Shown: positions 43,069 to 51,910, numbered from the stretch's first letter. The stretch: 64,000 bases of DNA from Sagittula marina (GCF_014196795.1 NZ_JACIEJ010000002.1:1-64000); one strand, 5' to 3'. Numbers and translations: made by a program. The notes: generated by a model from the sequence alone, not told the origin.

Positions 43069-45103
43069 ATCTGTTCCCTCTGTTTCCGTTTCCTATCCGG
43101 CCAATGGCAGTTCCACCAAGTCCAACGAGCTTGGGATGCGCACTATGCAGGAGCGCGCCTATGAAAAGCGTGGCGAGCAATACCTGCTGATCAAGTCGCC
43201 GCCCGCCTCGGGGAAAAGCCGGGCGCTGATGTTCATCGCGCTCGACAAGTTGCACAATCAGGGCCTGAAGCAGGCCATCATCGTGGTCCCGGAGAAGTCG
43301 ATCGGATCGAGCTTCGCCGATGAGCCGCTGTCCAAGTTCGGCTTCTGGGCCGACTGGACCGTCGCGCCGCGCTGGAACCTCTGCAATTCGCCCGGTGGTG
43401 ACAGCGGCAAGGTCGGTGCAGTCAGAAAGTTCCTAGAAGGCGACGACCAGATCCTCGTCTGCACCCATGCCACCTTCCGCTTTGCCGTCGACAAGTTCGG
43501 GATCGAGGCCTTCGATGGCCGGCTGATCGCGGTGGACGAGTTCCACCATGTCTCGGCCAACCCCGACAATAAACTGGGCGCGCATCTGGGCACCCTGATC
43601 GCGCGTGACAAGGCGCATGTGGTCGCCATGACCGGATCGTATTTCCGCGGCGACACCGAGGCGGTTCTGTCGCCCGAGGACGAGGCGCGGTTCCAGACGG
43701 TGACTTACACCTATTACGAACAGCTCAGCGGCTACACCTACCTGAAGACGCTCGACATCGGGTATTTCTTCTACAGCGGTTCCTATGCCGACGAGCTCTT
43801 GAAGGTGCTCGACCCTCACGAGAAGACGATCCTGCACATCCCTAACGTCAATTCGCGTGAAAGCACCAAGGACAAGCATCGGGAAGTCGAGCACATCATC
43901 GACGCCTTGGGCGACTGGCAGGGCACTGACCCGGCAACTGGCTTCCAGCTGGTGAAGCGCCCCGATGGCAAGGTGCTGAGGATCGCCGACCTGGTGGACG
44001 ATGAACCGGCCAAGCGGGACAAGGTTTCCGCCTCGCTCAAAGACCCGAGCCAGAAGAACAACCGCGATCATGTGGACATCATCATCGCGCTCGGGATGGC
44101 GAAGGAAGGCTTCGACTGGATCTGGTGTGAACACGCGCTGACCGTAGGCTATCGGTCGAGCCTGACGGAGATCGTTCAAATCATCGGGCGGGCCACGCGG
44201 GATGCGAAGGGCAAGACCCACGCACGCTTCACCAACCTGATCGCTGAACCGGATGCTTCGGAAGAAGCGGTGCGCGAAGCCGTCAACGACACGCTGAAGG
44301 CCATCGCGGCGAGCTTGCTGATGGAGCAAGTGCTGACGCCCAAGTTCGAGTTCAAGCCGAAGACCCCTGCCAGCACTGCACAGGACGGCTTTGACTATGG
44401 CGAGAACGATTATGACGAGAGCAAGTGCAATGTGGGCTTCAACGAGGAGAAGGGCACGTTCCAGATCGAGATCAAGGGCCTAACCCAGCCCAAGAGCCCC
44501 GAAGCCAACCGTATTTGTGAGAACGATCTGAACGAGGTCATCACGGCATTCGTGCAGGACAAGACCGCGATCGAGCGTGGGCTGTTTGATGAGGAAATGG
44601 TGCCGGAAGAGTTGACTCAAGTGAAGATGGGCAAGATCGTCCGTGACAAGTATCCCGAGCTGGACGAGGCCGACCATGAGGCGGTGCGTCAACACGCCAT
44701 TGCCGCGATGAATTTCACGCAACAGGCCAAGAAGACGCTGTTGGGAGATGGCACCGATGCGCCGTCGAACACAGCCTTTGTCGATGGCGTTCGCCAGTTC
44801 GCCATGAGCGTCAAGGACCTGGATATCGACCTGATCGACCGGATCAACCCGTTCAGCGAAGCCTATGCGATCCTTGCCAAGACCATGAGCGAGGAAAGCT
44901 TGAAAGAGGTGGCTGCAGTGATCGAGGCCAAGAAGATCAAACTGTCCCCGGAGGAAGCCCGAGACCTCGCAAAGCGTGCTGTGAAGTTCAAACAGGAGCG
45001 CGGGCGGCTGCCGTCATTGACCTCCGCAGATGCCTGGGAGAAACGCATGGCCGAGGGCGTGGCCTTCCTCACGCGCATGAAGCAGGAGGCGATGAATGGC
45101 TAA
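43058..45103 (+). CDS. DEAD/DEAH-box (SF2) helicase of the restriction-like operon
   Basis: A 681-residue SF2 helicase of the ResIII/type I restriction kind. Motif I (Walker A) is S-P-P-A-S-G-K-S with Lys53; motif II is D160-E-F-H; motif III is M-T-G-S-Y-F; motif VI is Q374-I-I-G-R-A-T-R. The C-terminal third (after about residue 430) has no known domain and is rich in charged helices; it may contact the nuclease. Such motors translocate on DNA and bring restriction subunits together. There is no nuclease motif within it. It is coupled by overlaps to the membrane protein before it (11 bp) and the nuclease after it (8 bp), so all four products are made in register. Codon use is GC-rich. Confidence 0.93.
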   Translation: MTNKSVPSVSVSYPANGSSTKSNELGMRTMQERAYEKRGEQYLLIKSPPASGKSRALMFIALDKLHNQGLKQAIIVVPEKSIGSSFADEPLSKFGFWADWTVAPRWNLCNSPGGDSGKVGAVRKFLEGDDQILVCTHATFRFAVDKFGIEAFDGRLIAVDEFHHVSANPDNKLGAHLGTLIARDKAHVVAMTGSYFRGDTEAVLSPEDEARFQTVTYTYYEQLSGYTYLKTLDIGYFFYSGSYADELLKVLDPHEKTILHIPNVNSRESTKDKHREVEHIIDALGDWQGTDPATGFQLVKRPDGKVLRIADLVDDEPAKRDKVSASLKDPSQKNNRDHVDIIIALGMAKEGFDWIWCEHALTVGYRSSLTEIVQIIGRATRDAKGKTHARFTNLIAEPDASEEAVREAVNDTLKAIAASLLMEQVLTPKFEFKPKTPASTAQDGFDYGENDYDESKCNVGFNEEKGTFQIEIKGLTQPKSPEANRICENDLNEVITAFVQDKTAIERGLFDEEMVPEELTQVKMGKIVRDKYPELDEADHEAVRQHAIAAMNFTQQAKKTLLGDGTDAPSNTAFVDGVRQFAMSVKDLDIDLIDRINPFSEAYAILAKTMSEESLKEVAAVIEAKKIKLSPEEARDLAKRAVKFKQERGRLPSLTSADAWEKRMAEGVAFLTRMKQEAMNG

Positions 45104-46280
45104 TATGTTCACCGATGATGACGATGCCCTGCTGTCCGAGCTGGGCATCGAGGTCGAGAAGAAGAAGCAGGTCGCGCGGACGCCCCGCGAGGAACGGATC
45201 ATCGCGGGCTTCGAGGATATCCAGAAATTCGTCGCCGAGCATGGACGCCTGCCTCGGCATTCCGAGGACGGCGATATTTTCGAGCGGCTATATGCCGTGC
45301 GCCTTCAACGGCTGCGGGAGCTGCCGGAAGCCGCTGCGCTTCTTGCCGACCTGGACGCTGATGGCCTGCTGTCCGGAGCCGAGGTGACGCCCGTTGCCGA
45401 CGATCTGGATGATGACGCATTGCTTGCAGCGCTTGGCGTCGAGGTAGAGGCATCCCCTATCACCGAGCTGAAGCATGTCCGTTCGAACGCCGAACGCAAG
45501 GAGGCGGAGGACATCGCGAACCGTCAGCGGTGTGAGGATTTCGAGACCTTCCAACCACTGTTCGAGAAGGTACAGCGCGAACTGGAGTCCGGGCAGCGTG
45601 AAACTCGCCCCTTCGAGCTGAAGGCAGAGATCCAGAAGGGTCGCCTCTTCATCGTGGAAGGGCAAAAGGCCTATGTCGCGGAGATGGGCGAGGAGACCCT
45701 TACCGATCAAGGTCGAACGGACGCCCGTCTGCGCGTGATTTTCGACAATGGCACGGAAAGCAGAATGCTGATGCGTTCGCTTCAGCGAGCTTTGAACAAG
45801 GATGAGTCTGGTCGGCGGATCACCGATTCCGTCGCGGGGCCATTGTTCGCGGACGCGCCCGAAGAGGGCGACAGCACCACCGGCACGATTTATGTTCTGC
45901 GCAGCAAATCCGATCACCCAATGGTGTCCGAGAACAGGGACGTCGTGCACAAGATCGGCGTGACCACATTGGGTGTCGAGAAGCGGATTGCCGGTGCGCA
46001 CCTTCAACCTACCTTCCTGATGGCGCCGGTAGAGGTCGTGGCGACCTATGAACTCTACAACATCAACCAGACCCGACTTGAGAACCTGATCCACCGGATT
46101 TTCGGGACTGCAAAGCTCGATATCGAAATTCCGGATCGGTTTGGTCGTCCGGTGACGGCCCGAGAATGGTTCCTGGTGCCGCTTTTCGTCATCGACGAGG
46201 CCGTTCAGAAGATAAAAGACGGCACGATCACCAAGTTTCGCTATGACCCAGAGCAGGCCAGCCTCGTGTCGCACCCATAG
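45096..46280 (+). CDS. GIY-YIG (T5orf172/MUG113-like) nuclease
   Basis: A 394-residue protein whose last 130 residues form a GIY-YIG-type nuclease of the T5orf172/MUG113 group: G-T-I-Y-V-L-R-S at about 263, H-K-I-G-V-T at 285-290, an Arg in E-K-R-I-A-G-A, and catalytic Glu329 in L-E-N-L-I-H-R-I-F-G. The first 120 residues contain two copies of an acidic D-D-D-A-L-L-x-x-L-G-x-E-V-E motif (8-21 and 105-118) that may bind a partner. The middle resembles no domain I know. As last gene of the operon it supplies the cleavage missing from the methyltransferase and helicase. Its start overlaps the helicase stop. Confidence 0.9.
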   Translation: MANMFTDDDDALLSELGIEVEKKKQVARTPREERIIAGFEDIQKFVAEHGRLPRHSEDGDIFERLYAVRLQRLRELPEAAALLADLDADGLLSGAEVTPVADDLDDDALLAALGVEVEASPITELKHVRSNAERKEAEDIANRQRCEDFETFQPLFEKVQRELESGQRETRPFELKAEIQKGRLFIVEGQKAYVAEMGEETLTDQGRTDARLRVIFDNGTESRMLMRSLQRALNKDESGRRITDSVAGPLFADAPEEGDSTTGTIYVLRSKSDHPMVSENRDVVHKIGVTTLGVEKRIAGAHLQPTFLMAPVEVVATYELYNINQTRLENLIHRIFGTAKLDIEIPDRFGRPVTAREWFLVPLFVIDEAVQKIKDGTITKFRYDPEQASLVSHP

Positions 46281-46616
46281 AAAGTAGCTAAGTTTGGCGC
46301 GGTGGCCAAGCTGGCTTCCTTTAGCTGAAGCCACGCAAATTTTTATGTAGGTGTGCTCTGTTTCTGCATCTGGAGGCAGAGATTTTACAGAGTGCGAATT
46401 TCCCGCAAGGGCCTATTAAGCCGCTTGCTTGAAGCAAACATACCTGAATGCACGTGGATGTCTGGATGGGCTTAATGATAGATAATGTTGACTTTGATCG
46501 CACATGAAACTGAGCGGCTGTTGCAATCCAATGCAAATAAGAACTTTTCGTTTGATGGGTATTTAGGCGGGTAAGTCGCTTAAATCTTAAAATTTTCCTG
46601 TAAAAACAGCGTGTAA
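46281..46616. other. Right-end non-coding segment of the element
   Basis: About 336 bp from the nuclease stop to the tRNA. It is AT-richer than the core, with no ORF of interest, no clear terminator and no ribosome site. It probably contains integrase or excisionase binding sites of the right end. Confidence 0.5.
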
Positions 46617-46630
46617 TGGCGGAGGCTCAG
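46617..46630 (+). repeat. Right attachment repeat (inside tRNA-Ser(UGA))
   Basis: Identical to 34046-34059 and in the same orientation. It begins exactly at the tRNA CCA end, so the element restores a complete tRNA gene on integration. Confidence 0.85.
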
Positions 46631-46706
46631 GGATTCGAACCCTGGGGACGCTCTCACGCCCGCTGGTTTTCAAGACCAGTGCAATCGACCACTCTGCCAA
46701 ACCTCC
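46617..46706 (-). tRNA. tRNA-Ser (anticodon UGA), CCA encoded
   Basis: The minus strand gives acceptor GGAGGTT paired with AGCCTCC, discriminator G and encoded CCA at 46617-46619. The anticodon loop CTTGAAA sets UGA (serine UCN codons). A long variable arm and T-loop GGTTCGAAT are present, 90 nt in all. It is the integration site of the element to its left. Confidence 0.97.
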
Positions 46707-46947
46707 GGTCGGCGATCCTCTAGCGCGCCAATTGCGATTCTAAAAGCACTCAGTTTGAAAAATCGACAGCTCTTCAGATTGCAGGCTTTTCAGAAGGCCC
46801 GCTAAAGGCTAATCTCACGTCAAAAGGGCGCAAAACGGCCCGAACCGAGGCAACACCGCAGTTCCAAGCTGCAATTCAAAGATCATCGCAACCGGCCAAC
46901 CCGGTGCGTCGTCGCGCAATGCGGCAACAGAAGGCAAGAGGCACCTG

Positions 46948-47871
46948 ATGAGCGGTAGATATTCCAAAAGCAGACTTCTGCGAGCCCCCCTCCTCCTGAC
47001 AACATGTCTGGTGTTGGTGGCCTGCACGGAGGGGCAGATGCCCGGCTTTCTTCAACCCAAAGCCCAAGGGGAGCAGGTGTCTCGCGGTGCGGCTGGCGTC
47101 AGTGGCGCTCAAGAAACCGAGCGTGATGTAGAAGCCCCTGAAATCTTTGCCGCCAAGGAACCCGGTCTTTGGGACGGCCGCCCGTCGCTGGGAGGGGTTT
47201 GGGTCGCGCATCCGGACGTCAAGGAGCCGGAACGAGCGATCATTCGCAATACCGACAACGGGCAGTACGTGATCGGTGCGCTCTTCCGTAAGGAGCGTGC
47301 AACGCCTGGCCCCCGTCTTCAGGTTTCGTCCGATGCGGCCGCAGCGCTTGGAATGCTGGCAGGCGCACCGACAACACTTGACGTCGTAGCCCTGCGCCGC
47401 GAGCAGGTTGAACCGGGCCTGGCTGCCAAGCCTTCCGGCGCGGACAAAGATCTGGTTGGCGCGACAGGTCCAGCGCTTATGACCGCCGCGCCAGATGTGA
47501 GCGAAGGCACCCTCGACCCAGTTTCGGAAAATGCGGCCAAGGCGCTGGATGCGGCCCCCACTGTAACAGCCCCTGCTCAAACTGCGGCGCTTTCACCCGC
47601 TGCATCGAAGCCGGTCCCGGTCACCGCGAAAAGCAAGCTGAGCAGACCATATTTGCAAATCGGCATTTTTTCAGTTGAGCAAAATGCCTCGAACACGGCC
47701 GTGGCCATGCGGCAGGCAGGGCTGATCCCATCAGTCAAACCCGGCACGTCATCAGGTAAGCCGTTTTGGCGTGTGGTCGTTGGCCCGGCGCAGACGACAC
47801 AAGAGCGCGACGCACTGCTGAAGACGATCAAGGCGAACGGGTTCGAAGACGCCTATCCTGTCACCGACTGA
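46948..47871 (+). CDS. SPOR-domain lipoprotein
   Basis: A 307-residue lipoprotein. The signal peptide ends in a lipobox L-V-A-C with Cys27 as lipidation site. A low-complexity Ala/Pro/Thr-rich linker follows. The last 75 residues form a SPOR domain (P-Y-L-Q-I-G-I-F-S-V-E-Q-N-A, then F-W-R-V-V-V-G-P-A-Q-T), which binds denuded peptidoglycan at the septum. Residues 75-125 hold an R-L-P-A-like G-V-W-V-A-H-P-D region. It likely acts at the division site or in cell-wall turnover, in keeping with the D,D-carboxypeptidase gene 206 bp downstream. GGCACCTG precedes ATG 46948. Confidence 0.9.
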   Translation: MSGRYSKSRLLRAPLLLTTCLVLVACTEGQMPGFLQPKAQGEQVSRGAAGVSGAQETERDVEAPEIFAAKEPGLWDGRPSLGGVWVAHPDVKEPERAIIRNTDNGQYVIGALFRKERATPGPRLQVSSDAAAALGMLAGAPTTLDVVALRREQVEPGLAAKPSGADKDLVGATGPALMTAAPDVSEGTLDPVSENAAKALDAAPTVTAPAQTAALSPAASKPVPVTAKSKLSRPYLQIGIFSVEQNASNTAVAMRQAGLIPSVKPGTSSGKPFWRVVVGPAQTTQERDALLKTIKANGFEDAYPVTD

Positions 47872-48077
47872 TCGCGGGACTTTTTGCCGCAAATAGGGGC
47901 GATTCCGCATCAAAGCTCAAAATCTGTGGCCGTATAGGCGCGGTTTCGAGCGTAGAACCATATAGCGCTCACGTCTGCGTGGCTCAGGCGATCTCCCGCC
48001 TGAAGCGGGTGACACCCGACCAGACATGCGCGATAACTGGCGCGTAGCAGATTCGATCATGGACCAGAGGCCCGCCA

Positions 48078-49286
48078 ATGACCCGCACCATGCACAGGAC
48101 CCGACAGCTTTTCGCTTCAGCCGCGCTGTTTGCGCTGATGGCGACTGGGGCGCACGCTTTTGACACCAAGGCTCGTGCGGCGTTTGTTGTAGATGTGACC
48201 ACCGGCACTGTTTTGCTGAACAAGAACGCCGACGAGGCCCTGCCCCCGGCTTCCATGTCAAAACTGATGACGCTTTATATCGCCTTCGAAGCGATCCGCG
48301 AGGGGCAGTTGTCTTTGGAAGAGCGGCTTCCAGTCTCGCAGCATGCAATGTCCTATACGGGCTCCACCATGTTCCTGAACACGCAGGACAGGGTTAAGGT
48401 CGAGGATCTTCTGCGCGGTGTCATCGTCCTGTCCGGCAATGATGCCTGCGCGGTTTTGGCAGAAGCTCTGTCCCCCGACGGCACGGAACAAGGGTTCGCC
48501 CGACTTATGACGCAGCGGGCGCAGCAGCTCGGCATGACCAATTCGAAATTCAAGAACGCGTCCGGCTGGCCTGCCGAGGGTCACGTCATGTCCATGCGTG
48601 ACCTCAGCTTGCTGGCGACACATATCATCAAGGACTTCCCGGATTTCTATCCGATGTTCTCGGAAAAGAAATTCGCCTTTGACGGACGCGCACCGTCGAA
48701 CACGTCGAACCGAAACCCGCTGTTGTCACTTGATATCGGCGCCGATGGGCTGAAAACGGGTCACACTCAGGAGGCCGGGTACGGCCTCGTCGGGTCCGCC
48801 AAGGATAACAATCGCCGCATCATCTTTGCAATGACCGGCCTCGACAACGCGGCTGACCGCGCCGAGCAGTCAGAGGCCATCGTGAACTGGGCTTTCCGGC
48901 AATTCGCGGAACAGACCATCGTCACCGAAGGGATGCCGGTCACCCAGGCTGAACTTTGGCTAGGGGCCGAAGACAGTGTTGATCTTGTGGCGGAAAAAGA
49001 CATTACACTTTTACTGCCGACCATGACCGTTGGCGGCGTTCATGCCGAAGTTGTCTATACAGGTCCGATTGAAGCGCCCGTTCAGAAGGGCCAGCGCCTT
49101 GCCGAACTGATCATCCAACCCGAAGGCCTACCTGAGACACGCGTCCCGCTGTTTGCCGGGAAGGACGTGGCCGCCGGTGGTTTTGTTGATCGCATGATGA
49201 CGGTGAGCCAGGCCTTGTTCAAACGCATCGCCGATCAGCCGCGCGGCGAAGCACAGGCGCAGGTCGAAACTCAGGACGCCTCGTGA
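48078..49286 (+). CDS. dacC: D-alanyl-D-alanine carboxypeptidase (penicillin-binding protein 5/6 family)
   Basis: A 402-residue periplasmic D,D-carboxypeptidase that trims the terminal D-Ala from peptidoglycan stem peptides. It has a Sec signal peptide ending near G-A-H-A. The nucleophile is Ser59 in P-A-S-M-S-K-L-M (SxxK), followed by S-G-N in V-L-S-G-N-D-A and K-T-G in L-K-T-G-H-T. The C-terminal beta-rich PBP5 domain follows, ending in a tail that could form an amphipathic anchor. The gene symbol follows the PBP5/6 group and is used loosely. It overlaps tmk by four bases (GTGA), so it is the first gene of a dac-tmk-holB operon. Confidence 0.94.
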   Translation: MTRTMHRTRQLFASAALFALMATGAHAFDTKARAAFVVDVTTGTVLLNKNADEALPPASMSKLMTLYIAFEAIREGQLSLEERLPVSQHAMSYTGSTMFLNTQDRVKVEDLLRGVIVLSGNDACAVLAEALSPDGTEQGFARLMTQRAQQLGMTNSKFKNASGWPAEGHVMSMRDLSLLATHIIKDFPDFYPMFSEKKFAFDGRAPSNTSNRNPLLSLDIGADGLKTGHTQEAGYGLVGSAKDNNRRIIFAMTGLDNAADRAEQSEAIVNWAFRQFAEQTIVTEGMPVTQAELWLGAEDSVDLVAEKDITLLLPTMTVGGVHAEVVYTGPIEAPVQKGQRLAELIIQPEGLPETRVPLFAGKDVAAGGFVDRMMTVSQALFKRIADQPRGEAQAQVETQDAS

Positions 49287-49915
49287 GCAAGGGGCTGTTT
49301 CTGTCCTTCGAGGGCATCGACGGCTCCGGCAAGTCCACGCAGGCTCGACTGCTGGCGGAGCGCCTGACCGCAGATGGCAGATCCCCTCTTTTGACCCGTG
49401 AACCCGGCGGCTCTGCCGGGGCCGAGGAAATCCGCGCCTTGGTTCTGCAGGGGGACCCGGATCGCTGGTCGCCCGAGACGGAATTGCTATTGTTCACTGC
49501 TGCGCGCCGAGACCACCTTGAACGGACGATCCGTCCGGCCTTGGCCGATCAGCGTGTCGTAATCTGCGACCGTTTCGCCGATTCCACGCGCATGTATCAG
49601 GGGCGCCAAGGCCTGCGACAGACTGTCGACACATTGCACGACCTGATTATCGGGCGAGAGCCAGACCTCACACTCTTGATTGACATGGACCCGAAAGCCG
49701 CCTTGGCGCGTGCCAAATCCCGCGCCACGATGGAAGAACGGTTCGAGGACTTCGGACTTGAGCTTCAACAGCAGATGAGACAGGATTTTCTTGCATTGTC
49801 GGAGGAATTTTCCGAACGGATCCACGTAATCGACGGCAATCGGCAGCCGGAAATTGTCGCCCAGGATGTTTACGCCATTGTCGCATCAGCCCTGATGGAC
49901 ACGGCCAGTGGCTGA
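49283..49915 (+). CDS. tmk: Thymidylate kinase
   Basis: A 210-residue P-loop kinase converting dTMP to dTDP. The N-terminal loop is F-E-G-I-D-G-S-G-K-S-T-Q (residues 8-19). The DR[YH]-type motif is in I-C-D-R-F-A-D-S-T, and the LID segment is R-A-K-S-R-A-T-M-E-E-R-F-E. The start is GTG 49283, inside the stop region of the carboxypeptidase gene, so translation is coupled. Its own end overlaps the holB start by eight bases. The tmk-holB order is common in bacteria and places dTTP supply and replication in one unit. Confidence 0.97.
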   Translation: MSKGLFLSFEGIDGSGKSTQARLLAERLTADGRSPLLTREPGGSAGAEEIRALVLQGDPDRWSPETELLLFTAARRDHLERTIRPALADQRVVICDRFADSTRMYQGRQGLRQTVDTLHDLIIGREPDLTLLIDMDPKAALARAKSRATMEERFEDFGLELQQQMRQDFLALSEEFSERIHVIDGNRQPEIVAQDVYAIVASALMDTASG

Positions 49916-51056
49916 CATTCAGCCCGCTCCCGAGCCAGATCGCGTTGATGGTGCCCCGCATCCGCGCGAAACGCCGAAGATCTTTGGCCAGCCGCAGGCC
50001 GAGGCAGACTTTTTGACTGCATTTAATGCGGACCGCCTCCATCACGCTTGGCTGATGACCGGTCCGCGCGGTGTCGGCAAGGCTACGATGGCGTGGCGCA
50101 TCGCGCGCTTTTTGCTGGCGACGCCGCCAATAGACGATGATGGCCTGTTCGGCGCGCCGCCGCCCGCCACGTCGCTTGAGATTGATCCCGAGCACCCTGT
50201 TTCCCGCCGATTGGTCGCGCGCTCGGAGCCGGGGCTGTTTCTCCTGCGCCGCGGTGGCAGTGGCACCGGGGAAAGCGAGCAGAAGAAGAACTTCGAGGAT
50301 GGCAAGTTCTCCGCCCTGATCCGGGTGGATGAGGTGCGCAAGATGTCGCACTTCTTTTCCATGTCGTCGGCAGATGGCGGTCGGCGGGTTGTGATCGTGG
50401 ACGCCGCGGACGAAATGAACGCTCAGGCGGCAAATGCCCTGCTGAAAATGCTGGAGGAGCCGCCCGCGCGCTCAACTATCTTGATGATCTGTCACCAACC
50501 GGCGCGCCTGCTGCCCACGATCAAGAGCCGGTGCCGGACCTTGCGCCTTTCCCCCTTGGGCCACGGCGACATGCTGGCCGCATTGTCGCAGGCCGGCGTC
50601 GACCTTCCACCCGGGGACACAGAAGCCCTCAATATTCTGTCCGAAGGGTCTGTCGGGACGGCGATCCGTCTGCATAGGCTGGACGGGCTGGAGCTCTACC
50701 GCCAAATTCTGTCTGTGCTCGGCACTCTGCCACAGCTTGACCGAAGTGCCGCATTGTCGCTGGCCGAAAGTTGCGCGGGCAAGGGGCGTGAAGATCGACT
50801 TGCCCTTCTGCTGACGCTGACGGATCGTATCGCGGCGCGACTGGCGCGGACAGGCGTGACCGGCACACCTCCGCCGGAAATTGTGCCGGGTGAAGGCAAG
50901 GTGCTCACCCGCCTGTCTCCGGATCCTGCGCGTGGGCGTGCCTGGGCACAAGCCATCCAGGATGCGGGCGACCGCGCGCGTCACGCCATTGGCGTGAACG
51001 TTGATCCCACACTTCTGGTCAACGACCTGTTCCTGCACTTGCAAGTCGCGGCCTGA
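49908..51056 (+). CDS. holB: DNA polymerase III subunit delta'
   Basis: A 382-residue clamp-loader subunit. The AAA+ module has G-P-R-G-V-G-K-A-T at about residues 50-58 and the Walker-B/sensor region A-N-A-L-L-K-M-L-E-E-P-P. The S-R-C arginine-finger motif lies in I-K-S-R-C-R-T-L-R. The C-terminal helical collar domain is complete. It starts at GTG 49908 eight bases inside tmk. Together with the gamma/tau and delta subunits it loads the sliding clamp onto DNA. Confidence 0.95.
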   Translation: MADIQPAPEPDRVDGAPHPRETPKIFGQPQAEADFLTAFNADRLHHAWLMTGPRGVGKATMAWRIARFLLATPPIDDDGLFGAPPPATSLEIDPEHPVSRRLVARSEPGLFLLRRGGSGTGESEQKKNFEDGKFSALIRVDEVRKMSHFFSMSSADGGRRVVIVDAADEMNAQAANALLKMLEEPPARSTILMICHQPARLLPTIKSRCRTLRLSPLGHGDMLAALSQAGVDLPPGDTEALNILSEGSVGTAIRLHRLDGLELYRQILSVLGTLPQLDRSAALSLAESCAGKGREDRLALLLTLTDRIAARLARTGVTGTPPPEIVPGEGKVLTRLSPDPARGRAWAQAIQDAGDRARHAIGVNVDPTLLVNDLFLHLQVAA

Positions 51057-51466
51057 CGCATCGCACCGTCCTCCTGCCGTCCCACCTCGCAGGCGACTGC
51101 TGCGCCCCGTCTTTTTTTCCCCATTTGGCGTGAGAAATTGGCCTACGCGCACAAAGCCACAACATGAATCGCTGCAAGAATATTTTTTACGCGCGACAAT
51201 ATTGATTCGTCATTTCTCGGAACTGGGCATCCCAAAAATCCGTCGCAATACCGCTCAGGTTGCACCTTACCCTAGGTGAAATACACTTTAACACCATAAA
51301 ATGCTATTTTGCGCGCCACTTTTAGAAAATTTGCCCGCTCCGAGTATGCACTTTCTGCATGGCAGCAATGACGATGCAGGCATTGTGCAAGCGCAGCATT
51401 TCCTCCATCTTGAGTTCAACAGCGACACAAGCAGTCGCAAGATTTTCGCCAACGAGGCACGGAACA
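51057..51466. other. 410-bp promoter region of the DUF1127-small RNA unit
   Basis: This is an AT-rich stretch with no gene, in contrast to the GC-rich surroundings. In Rhodobacter the equivalent transcript starts from a stress (RpoH-type) promoter. I cannot point to the exact -35/-10 with confidence; CAGGTTGCACC near 51257 and AAATACAC near 51279 are candidates. Confidence 0.5.
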
Positions 51467-51685
51467 ATGGCAGATACAACAGAGTTCAAGACACAGGCAC
51501 ACGGCACGGAAGTCGCCGGTTTTGCAGGTCTGATTGCAGCATTCAAAGCGCACGTCGCACGTCGCAAGGTGTTCAACCAGACCTTCCGCGAACTGTATGC
51601 GATGTCGAACCGTGATCTGGCCGACCTTGGGTTGGTACGCGCCGAAATTCGCCGCGTCGCACTTCAGGCGTCAAAGGAAATCTAA
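51467..51685 (+). CDS. DUF1127 small protein (CcaF1-like)
   Basis: A 72-residue protein with a DUF1127 domain at its C-terminal end: F-N-Q-T-F-R-E-L-Y-A-M-S-N-R-D-L-A-D-L-G-L followed by R-A-E-I-R-R-V-A-L. The Arg-rich helix is typical. In Rhodobacter sphaeroides, a homologue (CcaF1) is encoded directly before the CcsR small RNAs, is made from the same stress-induced transcript and binds RNA. ATG 51467 is chosen because the domain and the A-D-T-T start fit; an in-frame ATG at 51359 precedes it, but the intervening sequence has a poor composition and no ribosome site. The first small RNA hairpin begins right after the stop codon. Confidence 0.9.
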   Translation: MADTTEFKTQAHGTEVAGFAGLIAAFKAHVARRKVFNQTFRELYAMSNRDLADLGLVRAEIRRVALQASKEI

Positions 51686-51763
51686 TACGGACTGGGGCTC
51701 TCCTCCTCCCTGCCCCTACCGTCTACGGCGGCGCATCTTCTCCTCCTCCCTGGATGCGTCGCC
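51686..51763 (+). ncRNA. CcsR/cuckoo-type small RNA 1
   Basis: Two hairpins, ACGG..CCGT and GGCG..CGCC, each display CCTCCTCCC in the loop (51702-51710 and 51742-51750). It starts at the DUF1127 stop codon. It is the most divergent of the five units. Confidence 0.85.
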
Positions 51764-51792
51764 ATACTAACACCGGTCCAAATGGGCCAAGA

Positions 51793-51869
51793 CATGCCGG
51801 ACCCCTCTCCTCCTCCCTGGGGTTTCCGACATCAGCGACGGTGCCTCTCCTCCTCCCTGGCACCGTCGC
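51793..51869 (+). ncRNA. CcsR/cuckoo-type small RNA 2
   Basis: The first hairpin (CATGCCGGACCCC paired with GGGGTTTCCGACAT) and the second (perfect GCGACGGTGCC/GGCACCGTCGC) have CCTCCTCCC loops at 51809-51817 and 51849-51857. The exposed loop sequence is an anti-Shine-Dalgarno. Confidence 0.9.
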
Positions 51870-51910
51870 ATCCAGATAACGGGTTTCATTCCTTTGGTCT
51901 GCGACCCAGC

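Larger units (their letters stand above)
34046..46630. mobile_element. 12.6-kb integrated element at tRNA-Ser(UGA) carrying a restriction-like module
   Basis: Direct 14-bp repeats bound the region, an intact P4-type integrase lies 146 bp inside the left end, and an AlpA-like regulator, a Toprim primase and a DUF3987 protein form the replication/maintenance half. The rest is a four-gene methyltransferase, membrane protein, helicase and nuclease operon. No conjugation or phage structural genes are present, so it is an integrative mobilizable-type or satellite-like element that would need a helper to spread. Confidence 0.85.
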
